Below are positions 47,541 through 59,457 of a DNA stretch of 64,000 nt, one piece after another (the first letter of the stretch is position 1; each line of letters starts with the position of its first letter). The stretch covers positions 12,795,501 through 12,859,500 of the forward strand of contig JAPTOF010000017.1 of assembly GCA_028554755.1 (NCBI GenBank), written 5' to 3'. This stretch comes from Cordia subcordata (lineage: Eukaryota > Streptophyta > Magnoliopsida > Boraginales > Cordiaceae). Position numbers and translations under genes: made by a program. The notes under the pieces are model-generated. The model made no database searches. It was not told the DNA's origin and worked only from the letters and a program-made list of their open reading frames with translations.

Positions 47541-49881
47541 TGTCACGACCTCAAAAAAAAAACATCAAAATAAGTCTCTAGAGCTGTGACTGCCGCGCAC
47601 CTAAAAAGGAATACCCTTTTCAAGTCCGCAAGGCACTAAGCACAATAACCAAACCCACCCTATTAAGTTAACAAATTCAGAGCACCTATAATCCCAAAAA
47701 TAACTCCAAAGTTCAAATCTTTGAAATGTTACGAACTAAGGAAATCTCCAAAGTTCACCATCAAGTGGTAGCAAAATCGAAGGGAGAAAGTGTTCCAAAC
47801 ACGAAATAAAACATATAGACCTAGATGATGCAATTGTCTCCTTATCCCAGAATCCTAAGAACTTTATAAATGAGGTGGCCTTCTAGCCCCGGCAAGGTAA
47901 ACTACTATTTCACATCTGCAACCACATAGTTTCAAGACACAAAGGAAAATATCATAGTGAGATAAGAAATCTCAGTAAGTACTCAACCTCGCAAGAGTAA
48001 GAAGAACCACAGACGCAACTTTATAAATTTACACATACTCATTCATTACAAGAAAATAAACTTACTAAGAACTAATTCCTTTGAACTTTATTTCTCAATT
48101 ATGCCAACAAAATCAAAGACAGATAAGATTCTTATCATGTTAGAGCCGAGGCTACAATCCTGGTAGCACAAATCAAAGAGTGGTTTGTTGTCGTACATAC
48201 CACCAAAAGCAAGTGGGAGTCCCAACGAAGACACAGTGCACTACACAAAGAGTGGTGTATGAGCCCCACCACCAAGGATTAACGAAGACACGGCCTGAAT
48301 AGTGATGGCATAAAAGAGCTACTCATAAAGTGCAAAGGTTTATCAGAAAACACATTTATCACTTAAGTGCCGTCAATCAAACAATTATATTAGTAGATAT
48401 TAATTTTCTCTTAAAGAACCATTATAACTTAGAATAAATAATTAGTCTTTTTCTTTTATACCATAACCATCAGCTTCTATAAACAAATAACATATGAACA
48501 ATTTATTGATATAAGGTAAAAAGGAAAAGAATATATATATATATAGTTATTGATTGTCCACCATAAGCATTAAAGAGAAAATAATAATAAAATAATTGAA
48601 TAAGGAACAAAAGAAGGCAAAATGAAGCCTGGTTCTACTTTGCTGCTTGTCCAAACAGTGACTTTTCGTCACTGAAAGGTAGTGACGATTTTTTTTTTTT
48701 TTTAACCACCATCATCTAAGAATAAACTTTTAGATACAATACATATAATTTCTCATGATACAGTAAAGAAATAAAATAATAAGTTAAATAATAAATAATA
48801 TGAATATAGAAAAAAAACCAAAATAAACAAGAAAAATATTTTATTTAATTTTAAAAAAATTCAATGTAGGTCATAAACTTTGACCATTAAATTAGATGCA
48901 AACTTGGGCTAAGTCACTGCATGTGACGTTTTTTTTTTTTAATCAGCTGCAAAAAAAAATTTTTTTTTTTTGAAATCAGACATTCCGTGAACATCGAGTG
49001 GCAGAGGCAAAAAAAAAAATTTTTTTTAATCAGCTGCAAAAAAAAAATTTTTTTTGAAATCAGACGTTTAGTGAACGTCGAGTGGCAGAGGCAAAAAAAA
49101 AAATTTTTTTTAATCAGCTGCAAAAAAAAAATTTTTTTTGAAATCAGACGTTTAGTGAACGTCGAGTGGCAGAGGCAGAATTTTTTTTTTTAATCAGCTG
49201 CAAATTTTTTTTTTTTGAAATCAGACGTTCAGTGAACGTCGAGCGGCAGAGGCAGGATTTTTTTTTTTTAAAAAAAAGTCCAATATTATTTTTTTTAAGG
49301 ATTAATTACTACTCTACTACAGATGCACATAGATTTACACATCAACTTCGAGAAACAAATATAGGATTTAATCAAAAACGAAAAATTAGATTTTTTTTCC
49401 CTCAAAGAATATTTTTAAAAGAATTTCCCTTAATACGTAGGCCAATAAAGATATCGAATAATCACAGCGAAATAAGGTTTTCGTACTTACCTTTCTCACA
49501 AGCAAAGCAAAAGGTAATATTCAATGATGCAGACAAAACTCCAAGAATTACAATCCTAAATACGAACACCACCTTCCTGTGTAAAACTTGTATCTTCTGT
49601 ATTTGCTCCTTTATGTTTTGGTGGTACTACAAGAACGAACATGTACGTCTTTTATTTATTTATTTTTTTTCAGAGTCCAACTTATACGTTCAAATTTTTT
49701 TTTTTTCAAAAAAAAGGAATCCTATACTCATATAACTTCTCTCCCCCTTATCTGACTATACCTTTTTCTTTTGAATAAAACACAAAGTTTAACTCGTTTT
49801 AAATTTTCATAGGTATAAAACCAATTTAAGTGGGAAACAAAATCCCAAAATTTAAGTAAACGAAATTAGTGAGGCGTTACA
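47541..49881 (-). repeat. Long Gypsy LTR (2.34 kb) inside the chimera
   Basis: Plus-strand text runs TGTCACGACC...GAGGCGTTACA, so on the minus strand it is TGTAACGCC...GGTCGTGACA. On its right is a minus-strand polypurine tract AGGGGAGGAAAG (49882-49893) after the integrase gene, as for a 3' LTR. On its left is TGGTATCAGAGC (47526-47537), a primer site, as for a 5' LTR. One LTR therefore serves both roles, the pattern left by recombination between tandem elements or template switching. Confidence 0.7.
48934..49270. repeat. About 86-bp tandem repeat, four copies
   Basis: The unit comprises AATCAGCTGC, a self-complementary A(n)T(n) tract, GAAATCAGACG and GTGAACGTCGAGTGGCAGAG. Copies start near 48941, 49027, 49113 and 49191. 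It lies inside the long LTR. Confidence 0.85.
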
Positions 49882-49911
49882 CTTTCCTCCCCTAAAGAAA
49901 AGTTTCGTCCT

Positions 49912-51212
49912 CGAAACTACATACCTTGCTCTTTAAAGAGATTGGGATAATTCTCCCGAGCCTCAGTCTCAACTAGCCATATTGCCTCTCTTTCTGTTTG
50001 GCCTCGGTACTGAACTTTGACATACGGAATGGTTTTTTTTCTAAGCACTTACTCCTTATGATCTACAATTTCTACTGGTTCTTCTTCATAAGACAAGCCA
50101 TTTTTTTGTTTTATATCATCATGACGAATCACATGACTTTCATCTGGAACATACTTTCTCATTTGTGAAACATGGAACACGTTATGCACACCAGCAAAGG
50201 AGGGTGGCATAGCTAATCGATAGGCAACCTCACCAACACACCCTAAAACCTCAAAAGGTCCAATGAATCGAGGATTTAGCTTTCCACGGTTTCCAAATCG
50301 GATTACCCCTTTTGTTGGAGACACCTTTACGAAAGCATGCTCCCCTACTTGAAACTCTAATTGCTTTCTCTTTAGATCAGCCCAACTTTTTTGTCGATCT
50401 TGAGCTTCTTTAATGTGAGACCGGATCAGTTTAAACTTATCTTCCATTTCCTTGATCAGTTGGGATCCCAAAACTTTTCTCTCGCCTAAATCCCAGTATA
50501 GGGGTGTGCGACACTTCCTACCATATAGAGCCTTGAATGGAGCCATTTTGATGCTTGTTTGATAACTATTATTGTAAGCAAACTCCACCAAAGTGACATA
50601 CTCGTCCCAATTTCCTCCAAAATCCAATGCGCAAGCTCGTAGCATATCTTCAAGAATTTGAATGGTTCTCTCACTTTGACCGTCAGTCTGTGGATGATAA
50701 GCAGAACTCATCATTAAGCTAGTACCCAGAGCTTTTTGAAGGCTTGCCCAAAACTTTGAAGTAAACCTCGTGTCTCGATCAGATACGATCTCTCTAGGAA
50801 CCCCATGCAATCGCACAATCTCTCGTATATACATCTCAGCTAGTTTTTCTAATGAAGTCCCTAGTCGAAATGGTAAAAAGTGAGCTGACTTGGTCAACCT
50901 ATCCACAATAACCCATATGGCATCATTCTTGTCACGAGTCCTTGGCAACCCTGTCACAAAATCCATTGCTATACTCTCCCACTTCCACTCAAGAATGTCT
51001 AGTGGTTGTAACGGTCCTGATGGCTTTTGATGTTCTGTCTTAATTCGTTGACATGTAAGACACTTAGCCACATATTCCCCTACATCTCTTTTCATGTTAC
51101 ACCACCAAAAGTGATCTTTCAAATCACGGTACATCTTTGTTCCTTCTGGATGTATTGTGAAGTATGAGGCATGGGCCTCATTTAAAATTTCTTTCTTAAT
51201 CTCAGGGGCCAT
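49912..51212 (-). pseudogene. Gypsy (Tekay-like) integrase with chromodomain-like tail
   Basis: Starting at 51212, a 387-codon open frame encodes the H2C2 zinc finger (H..H...CLTCQRIK), integrase core (MDFVTGLPRT, VSDRDTRFTS, HPQTDGQSERTIQ: the D, D, E residues) and the C-terminal PF-VLG-VGEVAYRL/VFHVSQMRKY region. A Gln codon has become TAA at about 50049-50051. Beyond it, QYRGQTEREAIWLVETEA and YPNLF continue in frame, a chromodomain-like tail, ending at a TAG near 49919. A GAGGACGAAACTTTT motif follows, typical of Tekay-type chromoviruses. No protease or RT precedes it. It would insert element cDNA if active, which is unlikely. Confidence 0.85.
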
Positions 51213-51349
51213 ATTCGTCCTATAACATCACAAGTTTTAAAACACAATTAACAATAATATAATAACAATCCTTATATGACACAGACTTAACCTACCCATG
51301 AACCCATCCTAGGTCCAAGTCTGATCATAACCTAGGCTTTGATACCACC

Positions 51350-51506
51350 TGTAACGACCCAGGCCCAGCTACTGGCCTGCCACCACATTTGAACCTAACC
51401 AATTGGCCCAAAATGCTTAAGCCGGTGATAACAGTAGTAATGAACCCAAGTCATTATAAAGTGCACACAAATCTCACAAAGAACCGATGTGGGATAGGGC
51501 GTTACA
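51350..51506 (-). repeat. Short 5' LTR (157 bp)
   Basis: The right member of the pair, followed by CCTTT, with the primer-binding site immediately inside at 51335-51349. Confidence 0.78.
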
Positions 51507-51788
51507 CCTTTTCAGAGAAAAATACATCATCTAACATATATCTTATTAGTCAATTTTATCGAACATATTTTGTTTCATCAGCTAGTTAAACGACTATTTA
51601 CTAATAGTTAAAATACAACAGTTATCACTTATTCAGACACTTATTAGCTGCCTTAACATAGATGTGGCGAACATACCAAATATAGATTAAACATGCAACT
51701 CAAGAAACATGCACGAGTCTGAACAATCAAAATCTGGTAGATATCTGAAATAAATAGATTTTGACCCCAAGTCTAACTTTTATGCAGC

Positions 51789-54275
51789 TTAAAGTTTATA
51801 GACAACAGGAATTACATATAGATCATCTTTCCTTCTGACAGTTACACCAAAAGCCTATGCCATATCTAGTTCCTCATTTCTCATTCCATTCAGCAGCTTC
51901 CATTCAAAGTGATATAGAAATTTGGCCAGCGGAAGTTCAACATTTGCCAAACCAAATGACATTCCGGGACATATCCTTCTTCCAGCACCGAATGGTATGT
52001 ATTCAAAGTTAGTGCCCTTGTAACCAACTGAACTATCAAGAAATCTTTCTGTTTTAAAGTATTCAGGATCTTCCCAGTAGTTAGGATCTCGACCAATGGC
52101 CCATGCATTCACAATAACCTTGGTATTCACCCGGATTTCATATCCATCGATGACAGATGCCTCTCTGCATTCTCTTGGTATTAATAGAGGGACTGCAGGG
52201 TGTAACCTAAGTGTCTCTTTGATTACTGCCTTTAGATACTTTAATTCTTGGAGATTTGCTTCATCGACACATCCATTATTATTAAAAACCTGTCTCACTT
52301 CATCTTGAGCTTTCTTGAGTATAGTTGGGTTCTTGAGCATTTCACACATTGCCCAATCAACAGTTGTTGAAGATGTCTCACCTCCTGCTCCGAACATGTC
52401 CTGTGATAAAATAAGATATTGAATTAGAAGTTAAGGTTTCCCTTTATGGTCACAAAATTAAGAGACAATCTAAGACATTAAGATAAGTAAATAAATGACA
52501 ATGCTATTGCTTCCTAGGTGCGGTATAATTCATTTTGTGACTATGCACGATAATATTGACATAGAGGAAATTGTGAATCAAAACATGAGTAGCTAAATCA
52601 TTCCTCATTTTCCCTTTCTCTTTGTTATGAAAGGTTTCGTAAGAAGCCAATTATCGGTAGATGGCATATCTGTAGCTTGTTTTAACTTCTAGAATCCTAA
52701 TACCATCACATAATATCTCAGAGAAACAGGCAAAATATTATGGGTGCAAAATCCCAGTCAAGGTCTGTTTTGATTGACTTATACAAAAATACTTTCTATA
52801 ACTTTTTTAGATTTTTTTTCTTTTTCTAAAAATCAATTCAACCGTCAATTGAAAAGTATTTATGTAAGAGCTACTGTTTTTTTTTTTTTCCCTTTTGTGT
52901 TAAAAAGACAAATTCAGATGGACTGATCTTAGAAATAGAGCATAATGAAAAGGCCCAATTATAAAACTTAAAAAGAATAAAAAAAAATAACATGACATAA
53001 TAATTGATAACCAAGAAGCAAAACAAATTTAGTACTAGTTTAATTATACTTGAGACTGTGAAAAAGTTAACACGATAACCAAGAACCAGAATAATGTAAC
53101 ACTAGTTTAACTAGGCTCCATTTATTTGCCGTAAAATAATTTACTAGGGGAAAAAATGTAGAAAATGTTGACAAGTGAAAATATTTTCCCTAAAAGATAG
53201 AACATTTTTTTTTTTGTGTTTACTTTATCATACTAAAAAATATTTTCTAGTATTTGATTGGCAAGTTGAAAAGTATTTTTAACAAGAGATTTTTGTAGAA
53301 AAATGCATTTTACTATTATAAACATATTTTTTGAATTAAAAATTGAAATTTTAAAAATTTAAAACGATATATAAACAGGAATAATACTAACCAGGAGTAC
53401 TGCTTTGACGTTCTTAGTGGTGAAGGAAAATCCAGCTTCCGTGCCCAGAAATTTCGGAAGAACTTCTACTAGATCTTCATACATATTTTCTTGCTCTTTG
53501 AAGATTTTTTCTTTCTGTGTTCTTGAATAATATCCTCCAATATTCTATCTACTTTTGACTGAAGCCTCTCCAGCTTGGGTTTGATTCCACTGATATGATG
53601 AAGAAATCCAACAGAAGGACAGACATCAGCAATGCTGAAACCTCCAGCCAATTTAGCAACTTGCATGATGATTGATATGAATGCTTCATGCTCCTCGCTT
53701 TTCATCCCAAAAGCTGCTCTTGAAATCACATTAAAAGTACTGGACATCACCTTTTCTGTCAGATTAATCGCGGATCCTGAATTAGAAGCTATCCATTTAA
53801 CAAGGGTTGAGGTTTCTTCTTCCCTTATGGAGTGGAAGGATTGGACTCGTTTCGCGCTTAGGAGGTCCAAGATGCAGATTTTCCTCAGCTGTCTCCAGTA
53901 GTCGCCATACGGGGCAAAGACAAGGCTCTTGCAATCATACGAAAGAATCTTTGTTGCGATTATTTGAGGCCTGCAGGCAAAATTAATGTCATGAGTTTTC
54001 ATGACTTGTTTTGCTGTCTCTGGAGAGGAAATCACAACTGCAGAAACTTCACCTAGTTGTAGGTGCATAATGGGTCCATGTTTCTTGGCCAAATCCCTCA
54101 GGACTTGGTGGGGCAAACCCAGAGCAAGCCGGTGTATGTTTCCTATGATTGGAAGCTTCCATGGCCCTGGAGGAAGCCTGGAAATTTTCTTCTTGTTTGC
54201 GAATTTACTTGCTACGAATGTTACCAGGATTATTGCAAGAAAGGTCAAGAAAGATGAGAAATAATCAACATCCAT
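51789..54275 (-). pseudogene. CYP71D-like P450 with frameshift and early stop
   Basis: Exon 1 (54275-53392) begins MDVDYFSSFLTFL, with a membrane anchor, [13 protein letters not shown] and WRQLRK. It is 884 bp, so not a whole number of codons: a one-base change in an A-rich run near 53500-53515 breaks the frame before the expected EDLVEVL. The intron is about 990 bp, longer than in other copies, and carries a MITE-like end near 53113. Exon 2 (52400-51789) reads [20 protein letters not shown] and FGAGRRICPG. The codon after DMA is TAG (expected Glu), 22 codons before the ancestral end at YKL. Two independent lesions make function unlikely. The frameshift should be confirmed against raw reads. 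Confidence 0.88.
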
Positions 54276-54301
54276 CAGGAGGTGATCAAAAAAAGATTGA
54301 A

Positions 54302-54557
54302 GCCCCCAGGGGCATAGGTGAGTTGGTAAGTGGCCAGGTGATTAGGGTGGTGACACCCTGACAACGCGGGATCGAGTCCGTGTGGCGGCAGTACTCCGCT
54401 GAAATATTGCGGGGGCTGTTGCTGGATTTCCACGCCCGTTGGTCCTCTCCCTGGTCGGGCTGCCACTCACGCACATCCCTCGATTTACCTCCCGCCTGGT
54501 TAAGGGGCCTCTGGCCAGGTGGGAAAGGGGTTCTCCTTTGGTTAACCCTTTTAAAAG
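54302..54557 (+). mobile_element. tRNA-derived SINE in the P450 leader
   Basis: A 256-bp element with an 11-bp perfect duplication AAAAGATTGAA (54291-54301 and 54558-54568). Near its start are an A-box-like GTGAGTTGGTAAGTGG and a B-box GGATCGAGTCC, the RNA polymerase III promoter of tRNA-derived SINEs. It is GC-rich unlike its surroundings. It lies between the TATA box and ATG of the minus-strand P450, in antisense orientation to that gene. Confidence 0.8.
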
Positions 54558-54619
54558 AAAAGATTGAAAAAGAGCAACTCTTGCAAATACTATTAAAAAA
54601 ATGGCTTCTCAAACCAGCT

Positions 54620-54626
54620 CTATATA
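54620..54626 (-). promoter_or_regulatory. TATA box of the broken P450 at 54275
   Basis: Minus strand CTATATAGAGC followed by GGTTTGAGAAGCCAT, resembling the leader GTTGGGAGGACTGAGAAGCA of the intact copies. Removing the SINE and one target copy leaves about 80 bp to the ATG, similar to the 110-121 bp of the paralogs. Confidence 0.5.
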
Positions 54627-54714
54627 GGAGGATTATACTAGATTTATCTGCATGGCAGACAAGAAGTCCAAAAGAAACAACGCCTTTTTTTTTTTTTTTG
54701 GTGATTTGGCTAAA

Positions 54715-54932
54715 TATGAGTTTGTTTGGATTCACTAATTTCAGGATAAAAAATTTTAAAAAATTACATTAAATTTATAATAACTATCTGATTTGATTTT
54801 TAAAAAAAATTAAAACTCTAAAAAAATTTAAAATATAATTTTTTTTAAACCAGAATTTTTAACTTCTAAAAAAATTATTTTGTAAAAATTATTAAAAAAT
54901 GCTTTTAAACAAAACTCATCCGAACGGGCCCT
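54715..54932. mobile_element. Harbinger-like MITE
   Basis: Left end TGAGTTTGTTTGGATTC; reversed right end GGGCCCGTTCGGATGAG. About 218 bp, A/T-rich interior, related to the MITE at 10431. The target duplication was not resolved. Confidence 0.5.
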
Positions 54933-55567
54933 GTAACTGACCGTAAATAGCCGAACCTGTCAAAGTTTTGTCTTGTGCTCACGTGCTCCCGATAAAACTA
55001 CGAATTCAGAGCCTTGCCGTATACGGAACCCAATTAATCTTTGAAAAATTATTTTTTGTTTGTCTGCACTTCCTTGTACTCCTATTTCCAAGTAATTTTT
55101 TAAAATAATGTTGAAGGGAAATTCAAGATATGCTGCAGTAGCGGATTAGTATGTGAGATCTGCTAGAAATTAATGGATTTGAGATGAAAATTTGAAACGA
55201 AAAATTTAGATATAATTTTTTAATACATTAATACATATTTGAGATGGAAAATTTTTCGTCTTAATTAGAAACGGAATTTTCCGGCTAAAAAATTGAAACA
55301 AGGGTTTTTGGGACGGAAAAGTAGTGTCTCAAATTCCGTTTTAAATTCATTTTGAGACAATTTTTTAAGTTTGTCAAATTTAAAAAGTTTTTTAGTGGAT
55401 AAAAATGACAGATGGATTTTTAAATTTGTTGTTAATCTTGGGTTTGACTACCAACATTGTGGCGAGCGCTCTACAAAGGTGCGAAGGAACCTATAAAACA
55501 AGGCACAATAACGCTCAAGATTGAGACTAATTTCCAAGTACTTACACAGTGAATTAATGGTTCTACG

Positions 55568-56013
55568 TACAAGTGGCAAAATAAGTTGAGACCTATGAGT
55601 TGACTTGCCTAACCCGCCAAAAAAAAGAGTTAGGGTTGAAGGTTCCATAACCCACTAGATAAACGAGTCAACCCCGACCCAACCCGCCAAATAGGCGGGT
55701 CGGGTTGAGTCAACTCTCGGGTGACTCGCGAATCTGTCAAAATGACTCGTCTAACCCACCAAAACAATTCATGAACTCGCCAAAGCAACCCACGAATCCG
55801 CCTAACCCGCCAAAATGGCTCGTGAACCCACCAAAGCGACCCACCTAACCTGCTAAAATAACCGGCCTAACCCACCAATCCATTAGGGCTAGTTTATGGT
55901 TTTAATATCTCTGACCCACCAAATAAACGAGTCGACTCGACCTAACATGCCAACCCGCCTAACCCATCCTAAGCAGGTTGGGTCAACCCGCGGGTATCTG
56001 TTTGCCAGGTCTA
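55568..56013. mobile_element. hAT-like element with AACCCGCC repeats
   Basis: An 8-bp, one-mismatch duplication GTTCTACG/GTTCTATG (55560-55567 and 56014-56021) flanks ends TACAAGTGGCAAA and (reversed) TAGACCTGGCAAA. The interior is a degenerate array of AACCCGCCAAA-like words. Non-coding. Confidence 0.7.
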
Positions 56014-56045
56014 GTTCTATGTAACAAAAGGTTTTAGGATATCAT

Positions 56046-56425
56046 ATTATCGTCCCTCCCTGTGTACTCTAACTTATATATACCGCACCTTCTTATAATA
56101 TCTAAAGTAACTAATTATCACCTTGACCTATGTGCACTATAACTCCTTCTAGTATCAAAATTAGTTAATTATCCCTCGAAATTTTTAAAAGTATGCAAAA
56201 CGCCCCCTTTCACCCATTTTTAAAAGTGTACAAAACTAACTAAAAATGGACAATAAGGGGGTGTTTTGCACATTTTTAAAAATTTCAGGAAGTAATTAGC
56301 TAATTTTGGTACTACGAGAAGGTATGATTTGTGTAGGTCAAAGTACAAGGGATAATTAACTAGTTTTAATACTAAAGAAAGGTATGATGCGTATACGTCA
56401 AAATATAGGCGGTTATATGCAATGT
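56046..56425. repeat. Large foldback (inverted repeat)
   Basis: Arms of roughly 170 bp (about 56046-56215 and 56252-56425) match when one is reversed, for example ATTTTTAAAAGTATGCAAAA against AAATGTGCAAAACACCCCC. The loop is about 35 bp. A transcript would form a long imperfect hairpin. Probably a foldback MITE. Confidence 0.7.
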
Positions 56426-56770
56426 ACTCTATATTTTATAGAAAAACAAATAAATGAATCGATTGGCTTGCAAATTTTGGCTTGACCCTACCATTAGGGA
56501 AGCATGTTCTTGAGAATCCACCAAATACTATCAACAAGTTCCTATAAGAGAATGTTATAGATGTTTTCTCTTATAAAATAATTGTTTAATCTCCCACTTT
56601 ACTTCCTTCCTTGGAGAAAAAAAAGTGATGTGCCCGAGAAAGAGCAATTACATCTGGAGTAAATAATGCAACAGGCCTTGACGAGAGTCCCCTTAATTAT
56701 GCGTAGGACAATAATACATAGTACGAGCTTGAGGAATCTTTAAAACATTTGGAGTACTAAAGATGAAAAG

Positions 56771-57137
56771 CCAGTTTGGCCACGCTTATAAGTTGGCCAA
56801 GAAAAGAGAATTTACATGTTTGGCGACACATTATAAGTATTTTTGATGGTTGAAAAAAAACATTAATTTACCAGCTTTTCTTTTTTAAGGGCTTATAAGT
56901 TTATTGGTCAAACTAATGAAAAGATCAATTTATCCTTAAAAAATAACACATTAATTAATTACATTTTTTAGTCATTTTAACTATAATTAATATTTATAAA
57001 CACTTATTTACCAAATATATCAATAACTTATAAACACATATTATCTAAACAGATAATAACTTGTTTATAATTAATTTTTTACTTATAAACACGAATTGCT
57101 TATAAATACTTAAAAATAAACTTAGCCAAACAGGCTT
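56771..57137. mobile_element. MITE with AGCC-GTTTGGC ends
   Basis: Left AAGCCAGTTTGGCCACGC, reversed right AGCCTGTTTGGCTAAG; TGAA on both sides may be the target duplication. AT-rich and non-coding. Confidence 0.5.
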
Positions 57138-59457
57138 GAAGAAGCCTCCAAGGGCAAGCCTGAAAGAATCTGGTAAGTGCAAGTCGGAATCTTCTTGTGT
57201 TGAGGAGTCTCCATATTATAACTAATCGAAATCACATGATTCGTCGAGATCAAATTCTTGATTATGTCGGTGTAAGTATTGGAATATTAGGTCTAAGTGA
57301 AAAAGAGAAAAGTTGAAAAAGACTTGAATATTTAATTGGTTATGCACGCCTAATCAAGTTGGAGTCCACATACGTAGTGTATACATGTGCTCTGGAAAAC
57401 GATAGGCGCACTTTCTTGAGAAAATCTTTCCCAAATCTCATACACCTTTTGGAAAATAAATCACATTATTTATAAATTATCTTGCTCAAAAGAATTCTGG
57501 GTCCACTCGAGTATCACCCCTTTGCGGTGCTGCAGAGGAAAAATTCTTCCGGATTTGTCTTCAGAAAGGAAAATGATTACAATGTGGAACAAGTGAACAA
57601 GAAAATTACGTGATGGAAGAAGCTTGTAAGTTCTCAATTAATGTTAGTTTAGCTTTCGCTATAAAAACACGGTTTTCCTAAAAGACCTTGTGAATATGAA
57701 CTTTTTATTAAAGGGACTTTTAATATAAATGAAAATATAATTGATTATGTTTACTGTTTACTAGATGAGATAGTGTTGTTTTTTCCTTTTAAAATAAGTA
57801 ATATATATTATTTGATTAGCAGATGTTAACTTTTTCTCGTAGAATTTGAAGTAAAATGATTAACTTGAAAACGCTATACATATATATAAGCTAAACAAGG
57901 ATTTAGCATGGATCTTATAAATGGTGAGTACACATCACCATAATGTGCAATGGACATTAGGAGGTTTAGAAATTAAAAAAGAAAAGAACATTAGAAGTCA
58001 CTATGAATGATAGTCCTAAACAAGAGAAATTTATAAGGACTACATTATAAATTTTTAATGTTTTGTGATTATAATCTGTATACACATACAATATACAAAT
58101 TAAACGTCCAATATGAACTACCTTTTCCCGCCCATTGCCTTTGCCTTTATGTAATTGTGTTTGCTATGTGGCTACATTTCTTTTTTTCTTCTTCTTTTTT
58201 TCTTTTCTTTTTTTTTTTCCCTCCAGTTGCGTTGGTTTGTGGGCAACTTTACATCATTTTATCTTACACTCGTACGTGGCGACACATACATAAAATTTGA
58301 AAAACTAAGATTTTTTCAGAAAAATTAAAACATTAAACAACTAATAAAAAATTTAAAAGTTCTAATTTTTATTTTTATTTTAAATTTAAATCTTTTAAAT
58401 CTAAGCAACTGATAATTTTTTATTTTAAACTTAAATCTTTAATATTCTATATTTCTTGTCGAATTTAAAAAACATCATTCTAATGGTAAAATGTATTTTC
58501 TTTATAAAAATTTTCCATTAAGAAGGTTTTTAAAGTGTCACAACAAACACTAGAAAATGCTTTCTGATATAACAACTAAACACTAAAAAATATTCTTTTT
58601 TGCAGAAAAATATTTCTCCCATCAACTTATTTTTCCAGCAAATAAACGAAGCCCAAAGCATTGTACACTTCACATTTAAAAAATATCCACCGTCTAAGTT
58701 TCAAACAAAACAAAAAGTGAAAATATGAGTCTACAAAATGAACAACTACAATCAATAGTATAGTATATTATAGCTAAAATTACAAAATTTTCCTCTAGAC
58801 AAAGAAACAACAGTTATGTTATATATTTCTTTAGTATTTGTATTACACTCGCACGACATGTGGGGATTATACTAGTAGAAGAAACTATTTATAAGGCTAA
58901 TAACTTGAAAACCAAGACCAGAAAATTAGACTAATTACATAACTAATATAATAAGAAAAATTAACACAATAAAGACATGGATGTACGAAGGACTAGACCA
59001 AATGCCCAACTCTAATATTATGTTAAAAATTATAGAGGTTTTATCATATAAACTAACTGGTCAATATAAAGAGCAGTCCAAAATCTTATATGGTAGACTT
59101 GAATCTTGAGAATTTTTCATGTAGGACAATTGTATGTTGGAACACCTCCTCATGTATGGTCCAAAATAGTGCCTCTAGCACTAATTTGACGAATGGGTTG
59201 CTTGATGATTGTGTGACCTGGAATAATGTCAAGCACACTTGACGGCTTACAATGTCAAAATAGATGTCTGTGCACTTGACGACTTACAGCTTGGAAGTAT
59301 AGGTCATCACGGCCTCGAAATTATAGTTTTGATAGATTGTATGTAGGGATGGGCTTTTACGTGAACAAATATGCACCATAAACCAACTTGAGGGGTCACA
59401 TATGGATGGATGAGAAGGGCAAGACTGAAAGCCCAACTCTGTTATTATATGAAAGAT
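57138..59457. other. Intergenic
   Basis: No gene seen. A MITE right end related to the one at 53113 (reversed: GGGCTTCGTTTATTTGCTGG) occurs at about 58635-58655. Pyrimidine tracts lie at 58180-58225. Confidence 0.4.

Larger units (their letters stand above)
47268..51506 (-). mobile_element. Chimeric Gypsy-type LTR element
   Basis: Two similar LTRs of about 157 bp (47268-47425 and 51350-51506) with TGTAACG...CGTTACA ends are flanked by a perfect 5-bp duplication CCTTT (47263-47267 and 51507-51511). A primer site reading GGTGGTATCAAAGCC on the minus strand (51335-51349) lies inside the right LTR, and a polypurine AAAGGGAAGAGTT lies inside the left one. The interior is largely from another element: a Gypsy integrase, its polypurine tract, and a 2.34-kb LTR with its own primer site. 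Gag, protease and RT are absent. The two short LTRs differ at about eight positions plus one indel. Confidence 0.78.

Noticed and set aside
48934..49270. CRISPR-like array
   Set aside because: Units are contiguous degenerate tandem repeats without unique spacers, inside an LTR of a plant genome.
50049..51212. Domesticated integrase gene, given its long open frame
   Set aside because: It lies between LTRs with target duplication and ends at a nonsense change followed in frame by the rest of the family tail.
54302..54420. tRNA gene, because A- and B-box-like sequences are present
   Set aside because: No cloverleaf could be drawn; 256-bp length and 11-bp target duplication fit a tRNA-derived SINE.
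55200..55400. Second CACTA element suggested by ACGGAATTTTCCG words
   Set aside because: No CACTA termini or target duplication could be located.
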